Source of the DNA: SOIA01 sp050116035
Lineage (GTDB): Bacteria > Acidobacteriota > Aminicenantia > Aminicenantales > Aminicenantaceae
DNA: 17,453 nt
Reading direction: 5' to 3'
NCBI GenBank assembly: GCA_050116035.1
Contig: JASFPJ010000031.1
Coordinates: forward strand, 1-17,453
Within the stretch, counting starts at the first letter, position 1; every line of letters begins with the position of its first letter. This document shows, in pieces, positions 6,870 through 13,124 of this stretch. The notes below the pieces were generated by a model. The model did not search any database. It had not been told where the DNA came from and saw only the letters and a list, made by a program, of their open reading frames with translations. The position numbers and the translations under genes were made by a program.

Positions 6870-8285
6870 TTATAAGGTGAAGCCAAAGATAATATAGAGA
6901 AGAACAGCGAATCCAGCCGCTGTGAACGCATAAGGAAGCTGGGTTCTCACATGATCGATATGGTCAGTGGCGGCTGCCATGGAAGAGATGATGGTCGTAT
7001 CGGATATCGGCGAGCAGTGATCTCCAAACACTCCGCCACCGAGAACAGCGGCAATGATTAAACCCGGATGAAGCCCGATGATATTGATCATCGGGACCGC
7101 GATGGGAATCATGATGGCAAAAGTCCCCCAAGAGGTTCCCGTAGAGAAGGCGATGAAGCAGGAGATGATGAACACAACCACAGGTATGAATCCAGGATTG
7201 AGAGTGGATTTGGCGGCTTGAGCCACAAAGGGACCAGTGCCCAGAGCATCGCAGGTATCGCCGATGGAAAAAGCCAGCATCATCAAGGTGGCCACAGGAA
7301 TGAGCCCTCCGACTCCTTTCATGAAGACATCCGTGATTTCTTTGACTTTCATTATTCCTTGAATCCGGTAGGCAATGGCACCGGCCACAAGTCCCAAGAT
7401 GACAGCCCAGAGAACAGAGACAGAACCAGAGCCTTCCATCAAATTTCCTTTTCCTGTGATGAGTAGAACAATGGGCATCGTGACCACCATTATCCCAACC
7501 GGAAGGATCATATTTATTGCTCGCGGAGGGGCACCTTTCTTGGCCTCCATGGATACAACTTCAGTCGAAACTAAGGGCTCGGCTCCATCCCGCAGGAGCT
7601 TATTTTCGACTCTGACTCTGTGTTCCGCTTTCTTCATGGGCCCGAAGTCCTTTTCTCTGAGGACGACTGTGAGAACAAGGAGCAGAGCGAAGACAGCATA
7701 AAAGTTAAAAGGAATAGATGCCAGGAGGTATTTAACGGGTTGTTCGACATTTTGTTTGCCGAGGAGTCCGATAACGAAAGCCCCCCATGCATTGAGGGGG
7801 ACAAGAATACACTTTGGCGCAGATGTTGAATCGAGGATGTAGCTGAGCTTCTCGCGGGATATTTTGAGCTTATCGAAAATTGGCCTGGCCACGGCTCCAG
7901 AGACAAGCACGCAAATGCTGGATTCTATAAAAATAATAAATCCCAGGAACCAGGCCAGCAGGCCTCCCCTTTTTCTTGTCCGGACCAGTCCTTTGCCGCT
8001 GACCCAGTTGACAAAACCCTTCATGCCTCCTGAATACTGTGTGAAAGTAATGATCGCTCCTATCATGGCGCTGAAAAGGATAACCCGTGTGTTATCCGCG
8101 TCCTTGAACACGTCGATGAGAGAATTAACTGTCTGGATGAGGCCCTGGATAGGGTTCCAGGAATGGATGATGGTCCATCCCAACCATATGCCCAGGATAA
8201 GAGAGATATAGACATGTTTGGTTCGGATAGCGAGGATGATTGCGAAAAGGGGTGGAAGGATGGAAAGCCAGCCGAAAGTCTCCAT
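6870..8285 (-). CDS. NhaC-family Na+/H+ antiporter
   Basis: Inner-membrane secondary transporter of the NhaC superfamily. Members exchange Na+ for H+, or couple malate/lactate-type exchange to ions. 471 residues with about 11-12 hydrophobic segments. Family blocks: IESSICVLVSGAVARPIFDK, SAPKCILVPLNAWGAFV, a second-half block with GTSWGTFAIMIPIAVPM near residue 385, and the family hallmark GDHCSPISDTTIISS near residue 420. The start ATG 8285 agrees with the family N-terminus (TFGWLSILPPLFAI), although no Shine-Dalgarno sequence is seen and the promoter leaves a leader of only about 15-20 bases. It is the first gene of an operon with sagB. The ion and any organic substrate cannot be deduced; I give no symbol because nhaC and mleN types are not separable by eye. 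Confidence 0.88.
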   Translation of the reverse strand: METFGWLSILPPLFAIILAIRTKHVYISLILGIWLGWTIIHSWNPIQGLIQTVNSLIDVFKDADNTRVILFSAMIGAIITFTQYSGGMKGFVNWVSGKGLVRTRKRGGLLAWFLGFIIFIESSICVLVSGAVARPIFDKLKISREKLSYILDSTSAPKCILVPLNAWGAFVIGLLGKQNVEQPVKYLLASIPFNFYAVFALLLVLTVVLREKDFGPMKKAEHRVRVENKLLRDGAEPLVSTEVVSMEAKKGAPPRAINMILPVGIMVVTMPIVLLITGKGNLMEGSGSVSVLWAVILGLVAGAIAYRIQGIMKVKEITDVFMKGVGGLIPVATLMMLAFSIGDTCDALGTGPFVAQAAKSTLNPGFIPVVVFIISCFIAFSTGTSWGTFAIMIPIAVPMINIIGLHPGLIIAAVLGGGVFGDHCSPISDTTIISSMAAATDHIDHVRTQLPYAFTAAGFAVLLYIIFGFTL

Positions 8286-8307
8286 CTTGGGTACTTTTTT
8301 CTAGAGA

Positions 8308-8336
8308 GATATAACACTGGAAAAGGGATATGTCAA
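8308..8336 (-). promoter_or_regulatory. Sigma70-like promoter of the antiporter-sagB operon
   Basis: Read on the minus strand, TTGACA (8336-8331, a perfect -35 box) is followed after exactly 17 bases by TATATC (8313-8308, four of six matches to the -10 box). Transcription would begin near 8301, only about 16 bases before the ATG of the antiporter gene. Confidence 0.65.
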
Positions 8337-8606
8337 ATGGGATTGAGCCGAGTAATCGGGTAATCATGAAGGTAGATGGCAGTTAACGGATTTTATACAG
8401 GATTTTATCGCTGTATGTTCTTTTTAGAAGCGTTGAGCATCCAGATATTTTCTTGGAAGAAATGCTTCTTCTTGAAAGACAAGGAGTGGATACTGTATAA
8501 AGAATAAAATAAGGGGAAAAGTGAATACAGAGATACATTTTCGTTCATTTTTGGTAAAATAGTGGAAATTAGATTGATAGTCAATTTTGAATAGGCGATA
8601 ACTAAG
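8337..8606. other. Intergenic gap between divergent genes
   Basis: AT-rich, no credible coding frame. It must contain the promoter of the rightward gene at 8607; TAAAAT near 8556 and TTGGTA/TTGATA pairs upstream are possible elements but none is convincing. A 6-bp perfect hairpin GAAGAA-ATGC-TTCTTC lies at 8456-8471. Nothing else is recognised. Confidence 0.4.
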
Positions 8607-9518
8607 ATGATCGATTCCTTATTAGATTTTCTGAAAAAAATAGTTGATTTTCTTGGTGGTCTAAATATTCTTGATTTTATTTTCTTGGGTCTGTTCTTAA
8701 TTATTTATATCTGGATGCTTTTCACCCACAAGAGTGTCAAAAGAGTCATCAGTGATCCTTTAAAGAAGTATGATAAAGACATCAAGAAGAAACAGGACGA
8801 GTTGGACCGGGAGAAAGAGGCAATTAGAGCCTTTGCCACTAAGGAAATCAAGAAAGTGGAAGAAGTCCGAGCTGAACTGAAAGCACAGTTGGATAAGGAT
8901 ATCGAGGCACTAAAAGGGATAAAAATTGAAAAGGAAGCTGAGTTGAAGGCTGAAGCTGAGTTAATGGCAGAAGCAGAGTTAAGGGCTGAAGCAAAAGAGA
9001 AAGTCCCGGCCAAGAAAGTGATTAGTGTAGAAAAACCAGCTCAGGTTAAGCAGGTTGCACAAGAGGCTGTTAAAGAGGTTAAGGCCGAGAAAGAGGTTGC
9101 GGCTAAGGAAGAAGTGAAGGAAGAGCCTGCGTTGGAACCAGAGCCAATGGCTCCAATCGAGAAAGAGGTTCAAGTCGAAGAAGAAAAATCGATAGAGAAA
9201 AAAGAAGAGCCACAAGAAGAACCCAAAAAAGCTCCGAAGAAACCGGCAAAAAAAGAAAAACCATCAAAACTCACAAGCGAACAGTATTTTATATTATCGG
9301 CTATCGCTGATGAACCGGATAAAACATACCAGGAAGAAGCGATGTACAAGATCTTCAAGATGGCGTACTCAGATAGAGAAAAAGAAGACTTTGATCAGGA
9401 TGTCAAGAAACTCGAAAAGCTAAACTATATTATGCTTGAGAAACCTTCCGGATACAGAGTCTGGTTAAAGATCACGGATAAAGGACTGAACCATTACAGG
9501 AATAGAGAGGGGAAATAG
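8607..9518 (+). CDS. Unrecognised membrane-anchored coiled-coil protein with a small C-terminal domain
   Basis: I do not recognise this 303-residue protein. An N-terminal amphipathic stretch and one membrane helix (about residues 20-41, with the run FIFLGLFLIIYIW) are followed by a strongly charged heptad-like coiled coil (55-130). A low-complexity Lys/Glu/Pro/Ala linker (130-225) comes next, then a compact C-terminal domain of about 80 residues (LTSEQYFILSAIAD to the end). The C-terminal domain has a helix-helix-helix-strand pattern, including KLEKLNYIMLEKPSGYRVWL and ITDKGLNHY, which resembles a winged-helix fold; that is inference. The coiled coil contains three near-identical six-residue repeats, EL(K/M/R)AEA, at 112-129. 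With Nin/Cout topology expected from HKSVKR after the helix, the long charged part may face the cytoplasm. The gene stands alone, convergent with uvrA, with a weak ribosome site. Confidence 0.75.
   Translation: MIDSLLDFLKKIVDFLGGLNILDFIFLGLFLIIYIWMLFTHKSVKRVISDPLKKYDKDIKKKQDELDREKEAIRAFATKEIKKVEEVRAELKAQLDKDIEALKGIKIEKEAELKAEAELMAEAELRAEAKEKVPAKKVISVEKPAQVKQVAQEAVKEVKAEKEVAAKEEVKEEPALEPEPMAPIEKEVQVEEEKSIEKKEEPQEEPKKAPKKPAKKEKPSKLTSEQYFILSAIADEPDKTYQEEAMYKIFKMAYSDREKEDFDQDVKKLEKLNYIMLEKPSGYRVWLKITDKGLNHYRNREGK
8940..8993 (+). repeat. Three tandem 18-base coding repeats
   Basis: Units start at 8940, 8958 and 8976; each begins GAGTT and reads Glu-Leu-(Lys/Met/Arg)-Ala-Glu-Ala. Differences fall mainly at one codon and at third positions. 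They lie in the coiled-coil part of the membrane-anchored protein and suggest recent local duplication with a length that can vary between strains. Confidence 0.7.
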
Positions 9519-9573
9519 GTTCGTTTGTAAGAGTCCCTTCCATTCAAATATTCTTGACTCCCTAGAGATATTG

Positions 9574-9596
9574 TTGGGCGAGCCCGCCTCGCCCGA
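9574..9596. terminator. GC-rich perfect palindrome between convergent genes, possible bidirectional terminator or dispersed repeat
   Basis: GGGCGAG (9576-9582) and CTCGCCC (9588-9594) form a perfect 7-bp stem around CCCGC, extendable by a T-G and a T-A pair. It stands between the stop of the coiled-coil gene (9518) and the stop of uvrA (9680), far more GC-rich than its surroundings. There is no T-tract on either side, so a REP-like dispersed palindrome is as likely as a terminator. Confidence 0.5.
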
Positions 9597-9679
9597 TTCG
9601 CTTTGTGTTTAACTGGATGAGATTCGATCACCAGGCCCCCTTTTTTCGCTCAAGCCGTTTCCAGGTGTGTAAATTTCAA

Positions 9680-12391
9680 TTATTGAGCAAGATATTTTTT
9701 CAAGTAGAGACCGGTGTGTGATTTTTTAGATTTAACGATTTCTTCAGGAGGTCCTTGAGCCACTATTCGACCGCCTCCCTCTCCTCCTTCTGGGCCTAAA
9801 TCAATGATGTGATCAGCACATTTGATCAAATCCAGGTTGTGTTCGATGACCACAACTGTGTGTCCCTCATCCACCAGCTTTTGAAAAGAGTTGAGGAGCA
9901 CAGACACGTCATCCGGATGAAGACCGATGGTGGGCTCGTCGAAGAGATAGAGAATTCTCTTATCCCTTTGGTGGATGAGATGGTGGGCAAGTTTGATCCT
10001 TTGAAGTTCTCCTCCAGACAGGGTTGTGGTGGGTTGCCCCAATTTCAGGTACCCTAATCCCACTTCTGTGAGCGGAGTCAGTTTTTTCCTGATTTTCGGA
10101 TGCTCTGAGAAAAATTCGTAGGCCTCAGAAACACTCATCTGCAGGACTTGATCGATAGTTTTGTCCTTGTATTTGATCTCGAGAGTTTCGCTTTTGAACC
10201 TTTTTCCTTTGCAGGCTTCACAGGTGAGCACCACATCCGAGAGAAACTGCATTTCGACGATGAGCTGTCCAGCTCCTTTGCAGTCTTCGCATCTTCCTCC
10301 GGGAGTGTTGAAGGAGAAAAATCCGGGCTTCATACCAAGGGCTTTGGCTTCTCTTGTCTGACTGAAAACAGCTCTGATTTCATCCATGGCCTTGGTGTAT
10401 GTGGCCGGAATGGAGCGGGGCGATGTGCTGATGGGTGACTGGTCGACCATGATGATTTTATCGATCTGTCCTTTTCCGTTTATTTCCCTGAATCCATCCC
10501 TGGCCTCTCCTCGCCATCCCTTGTAGAGAACATCATAGAGGAGGGTGCTTTTCCCTGAGCCAGAAACTCCTGTGGTGCAGGTGAAAATGTTTAAGGGAAT
10601 TTTTACATCCAGGTGTTTAAGATTGTGCTTTTGCGCATTTTTGATTTCGATATAATCGGCGGAGATTCTGCGTGTTTCTGGAATCTTTATCCTTTTTTCG
10701 CTTCGTAAGTATTGGGCAGTGAGGGATTCATGGTTTCTGAGAAATTTGTCTATTGGGCCATCAAATATGACTTTTCCTCCGGCTTCTCCTGCTTGGGGTC
10801 CCAGGTCGATCATGTATTCAGCAGATTTTATGATTTCCGGATCGTGCTCGACCACCATTACCGTGTTCCCGATATCCTTCAGGGATTTAAGGATTTCCAC
10901 CAGACGTCGGTTATCCCGCGCGTGAAGGCCGATACTCGGCTCATCCAAGACAAATAGAGTGCCGACGAGGGACGCGCTCAAGGCGGCGGCCAGGTTAATC
11001 CTCTGGGCTTCGCCTCCGCTTAAAGTGAACGTCATTCGGTCCAGGGTGATGTAGTCCAGGCCAACTTCGAGCAGGAATTTTAGTCTATTCTGGATTTCAT
11101 CGATGAGTTTTTCTGCGACCTGTTCTTGGAAGGGAGTGAGCTTGAGTGCCTTGAAAAAACCAAAAGCTTTCTGAACCGTCATCCGGGTGACCTCGCCTAT
11201 CGAAAGCCCCTCGACTTTAACATTCATGGCTTGAGGATTCAGGCGCATTTGCTGGCAATCCGGACAAGGGATGTATTTCCGGTACCGGCTCAGGAAAACT
11301 CTCACCTGGACTTTGTATTTTTTTCTCTGGAGTCTCTCGAAGAAGCCCTTGACTCCTCTGTAGCGGCCCTCTCCTTCAAAAACAAACTTTTTCCATTCGT
11401 CTTTCATGTCCTTAAAAGGAATATCTGTGGGTATTCCCCGACTCTGCGCTTCGGCAATCAGCTTCCTCATCAGTCGGCGAGAGACCGGCTTTGTCCAGGG
11501 CTCAATGGCCCCCTCTTCAAGGGATTTGTTCTTGTCAGGAATGATTTTATCCTCGTCCAGAACGGCTAAATCGCCGAATCCATGACAGACAGGACAGGCA
11601 CCCTGGGGGCTGTTGAAGGAGAAAAGGTTGGGGAAGGGCTCCTCATACTGGATTTCGCAGGCCTTGCATTCGAGCCTGTCAGAGAAGACGAATTCCTTGT
11701 CTGTATCTGTTTGAACCCTTATTTTTCCGTTTCCTTCTCGCAGGCCAATTTCGATGGAATCCACCAGCCGTTCTCTATCTTCCTTGTTTAAGGTCATCTT
11801 ATCGACAAGAATATCTATTTTTTCTGTCTTATCGAGCTTCACTTGGTCAATGTGGCGGACTTTGTTTTCTTGGACAATCCTGAAGAAACCGCCTTTTCTG
11901 AGAGGACCCAGACCTTTTTCCGACGGCCAGGAGAAGATGATTTGAATTTTTGTCTGAGATGGGAGCGTGTAGAGTCTATCGACGATGGCATCGATTGTTT
12001 CTCTTCTCACAGGTTTGCCGCATTCGAGGCAGTGAACCGTGCCGATTCGGGCAAACAGGACTCTTAAAAAATCATAGACCTCGGTGACCGTGGCCACAGT
12101 TGAGCGCGGATTTTTAGTCACGGCTTTCTGCTGGATGGCAATCGCAGGAGTGATGCCTTCGATGAGGTCCGCATCAGGCTTTTCCATTCTCTCCAGGAAT
12201 TGGCGGGCGTACGAGGAGAGGGATTCGATGTAGCGACGCTGTCCTTCAGCGTAGAGGGTGTCGAAGGCGAGGGAGGATTTACCCGAGCCGCTCACACCTG
12301 TGACGATGATGAGTTTATTCAGAGGAATATCGAGGTTGATGTTTTTCAGGTTGTGGACTCTGACTCCCCTGAGAATGATTGTGTTGTCCAT
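9680..12391 (-). CDS. uvrA: Excinuclease ABC subunit A (UvrA)
   Basis: Damage-recognition ATPase of nucleotide excision repair, working as a dimer with UvrB. Two tandem ABC modules are seen. First: Walker A GVSGSGKS at residues 32-39, a CLEC segment, the zinc-binding CKAC/CPVC pair near 242 and 269, signature LSGGEAQRINLA near 457, and DEPSIGLH. Second: Walker A GVSGSGKS near 609, the CEDC/CEAC zinc module near 703-725 with its hairpin, signature LSGGELQRIKLA near 790, DEPTIGLH, and IDLGPEGGEGGGRIVAQG. The segment between the first Walker A and the first zinc pair, which binds UvrB in E. coli, is present, arguing against a UvrA2-type paralogue. At 903 residues it is somewhat shorter than the usual 930-960. 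The block normally GRTPRSNPATYT reads STSPRSIPATYT. Ribosome site before ATG 12391 is weak, but the start matches the family N-terminus. Monocistronic here; no uvrB nearby. Confidence 0.96.
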   Translation of the reverse strand: MDNTIILRGVRVHNLKNINLDIPLNKLIIVTGVSGSGKSSLAFDTLYAEGQRRYIESLSSYARQFLERMEKPDADLIEGITPAIAIQQKAVTKNPRSTVATVTEVYDFLRVLFARIGTVHCLECGKPVRRETIDAIVDRLYTLPSQTKIQIIFSWPSEKGLGPLRKGGFFRIVQENKVRHIDQVKLDKTEKIDILVDKMTLNKEDRERLVDSIEIGLREGNGKIRVQTDTDKEFVFSDRLECKACEIQYEEPFPNLFSFNSPQGACPVCHGFGDLAVLDEDKIIPDKNKSLEEGAIEPWTKPVSRRLMRKLIAEAQSRGIPTDIPFKDMKDEWKKFVFEGEGRYRGVKGFFERLQRKKYKVQVRVFLSRYRKYIPCPDCQQMRLNPQAMNVKVEGLSIGEVTRMTVQKAFGFFKALKLTPFQEQVAEKLIDEIQNRLKFLLEVGLDYITLDRMTFTLSGGEAQRINLAAALSASLVGTLFVLDEPSIGLHARDNRRLVEILKSLKDIGNTVMVVEHDPEIIKSAEYMIDLGPQAGEAGGKVIFDGPIDKFLRNHESLTAQYLRSEKRIKIPETRRISADYIEIKNAQKHNLKHLDVKIPLNIFTCTTGVSGSGKSTLLYDVLYKGWRGEARDGFREINGKGQIDKIIMVDQSPISTSPRSIPATYTKAMDEIRAVFSQTREAKALGMKPGFFSFNTPGGRCEDCKGAGQLIVEMQFLSDVVLTCEACKGKRFKSETLEIKYKDKTIDQVLQMSVSEAYEFFSEHPKIRKKLTPLTEVGLGYLKLGQPTTTLSGGELQRIKLAHHLIHQRDKRILYLFDEPTIGLHPDDVSVLLNSFQKLVDEGHTVVVIEHNLDLIKCADHIIDLGPEGGEGGGRIVAQGPPEEIVKSKKSHTGLYLKKYLAQ

Positions 12392-12625
12392 AGAGAAAAT
12401 ATTTCACCCGGTTTCAGTTTTATATGTGTCGTCGCGCTTCTTATATCGAGATTATTATTATAAGCGTATTACTAGGCGGAGAAAAGATATTTTCTTAAAT
12501 CGCAACGAGAATGCAATGTCATCCGCTTAGATCTTCGGGATTTGGCCTTATCTGGATTCGAAACACTGAGCTTGATTCGAGTCTGACTGCATTGATCCTG
12601 ACATGGCCTGACTTTATACTCTTTG
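12392..12625. other. Intergenic gap upstream of uvrA
   Basis: No coding frame supported on either strand. It should hold the leftward uvrA promoter; TATAAT on the minus strand near 12460 is a possible -10 box without a convincing -35. A perfect AGAAAA-GATA-TTTTCT dyad lies at 12480-12495. T-loop-like ATTCGA strings near 12558 and 12577 do not fold into a tRNA. Confidence 0.4.
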
Positions 12626-12674
12626 AAAAAGGGGCCTGTTGTACTCGCTCAGTCATTCGGTAACGTTTATATAA

Positions 12675-12706
12675 TGTCATTGCGAACGAAGTGAAGCAAT
12701 CTCATC
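12675..12706 (+). repeat. Dispersed-repeat unit 1 (forward)
   Basis: Begins TGTCATTGCGAACGAAG and ends GCAATCTCATC. Its reverse complement pairs with unit 2 at both ends (11 and 8 perfect positions) with mismatches in the middle, so the pair could fold into a long hairpin. Confidence 0.75.
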
Positions 12707-12729
12707 AAAAGAAATGCATTTTTCTCAAA

Positions 12730-12758
12730 GAGATTGCCACGTTTCACTCGCAATGACA
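12730..12758 (-). repeat. Dispersed-repeat unit 2 (reverse)
   Basis: Reads GAGATTGCCACG to CGCAATGACA on the plus strand; reversed, it begins TGTCATTGCGAGTG and ends GGCAATCTC, matching unit 1 in 23 of 29 positions by eye. Confidence 0.75.
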
Positions 12759-12762
12759 TAAG

Positions 12763-12794
12763 GATGAGATTGCCACGCTTCGCTCGTAATGACA
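12763..12794 (-). repeat. Dispersed-repeat unit 3 (reverse)
   Basis: Direct repeat of unit 2 only four bases further on: GATGAGATTGCCACG to CGTAATGACA on the plus strand. It keeps the GATGAG edge that matches the CTCATC edge of unit 1 better than unit 2 does. Confidence 0.75.
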
Positions 12795-12870
12795 CTTCAC
12801 TCTTCAATATAACTGCCAAAAGTGTTACCTAATTACTGAGCATAAAGGCCTGTCCCCTTTTTTTTCCTTT

Positions 12871-12879
12871 TGATATAAT
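12871..12879 (+). promoter_or_regulatory. Extended -10 promoter of the DUF3311-symporter-amidohydrolase operon
   Basis: TGATATAAT is a perfect extended -10 element (TG-n-TATAAT). The position 17 bases upstream holds TGTCCC, a poor -35 box, inside the right arm of the repeat element. Transcription would start near 12886, about 20 bases before the ATG at 12907, with an AGGAGGT ribosome site at 12896-12902 in between. Confidence 0.65.
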
Positions 12880-12906
12880 GGGCGCGCTCTCAGAAAGGAG
12901 GTTTTC

Positions 12907-13122
12907 ATGCCCAAAGGGACCAAACTGGCTTTGATTGTGGGGGCGATCCCGTTTGTCACTCTCGTGTTTGCTCTTCCTCTGGTCAACCGGATTGAGCCTG
13001 TGATCTTGGGACTGCCTTTTCTTTTGTTCTGGATTCTCACCTGGGTCATTCTGACTCCTCTTATTCTCTTAGTGGCCTATCTGCTGGAAAAGAAGTACAA
13101 CCCGCCTGAAGAGGAGGAGTAA
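12907..13122 (+). CDS. Small two-helix membrane protein, DUF3311 family
   Basis: 71 residues with two hydrophobic helices (about 6-26 and 32-61) and a charged C-terminus ending in four Glu. It matches the pattern of DUF3311 proteins, small membrane partners usually encoded directly before a sodium:solute symporter, which is the arrangement here. Function is presumably as an accessory subunit needed for the transporter, by analogy with two-component symporters; not proven by sequence. The Glu codons at the end (GAGGAGGAG, 13111-13119) also serve as ribosome-binding sequence for the TTG start of the next gene 2 bases after the stop, so the two are translationally coupled. Confidence 0.85.
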   Translation: MPKGTKLALIVGAIPFVTLVFALPLVNRIEPVILGLPFLLFWILTWVILTPLILLVAYLLEKKYNPPEEEE

Positions 13123-13124
13123 AG

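Larger units (their letters stand above)
12626..12866. mobile_element. Nested inverted-repeat element (MITE/REP-like, non-coding)
   Basis: About 240 non-coding bases arranged as a nested palindrome. Outer arms: 12626-12668 (plus) and 12819-12862 (minus) align without gaps, sharing A-run + GGGG, a 12-base variable part, then GCTCAGT-n-ATT-n-GGTAAC-nn-TT. Inner units: one copy forward (12675-12706) and two copies reversed (12730-12758, 12763-12794) of a roughly 30-base sequence beginning TGTCATTGCGA and ending GCAATCTC. No transposase is inside, so movement would depend on an enzyme in trans. The inner units strongly resemble the TGTCATTGCGAGCGAAGCG family of dispersed repeats that I recall from several bacterial genomes. 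No clear target-site duplication was found. It ends just before the promoter of the transporter operon. Confidence 0.6.

Noticed and set aside
8456..8471. GAAGAA-ATGC-TTCTTC hairpin as a terminator or regulatory site
   Set aside because: Short, AT-rich, without T-tract, and located mid-gap between divergent genes; could easily occur by chance.
11126..11569. Open frame of 147 codons on the plus strand inside uvrA
   Set aside because: Lies wholly within the well-supported uvrA gene and shows no domain or ribosome site.
12550..12600. Possible tRNA because of ATTCGA strings resembling a T-loop
   Set aside because: Flanking five-base stems do not pair and no acceptor stem or anticodon arm can be drawn.
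12675..12794. CRISPR array, because of repeated units of about 30 bases
   Set aside because: Only three units, in mixed orientation, with spacers of 23 and 4 bases; they are a dispersed inverted-repeat type, and no cas gene is present.
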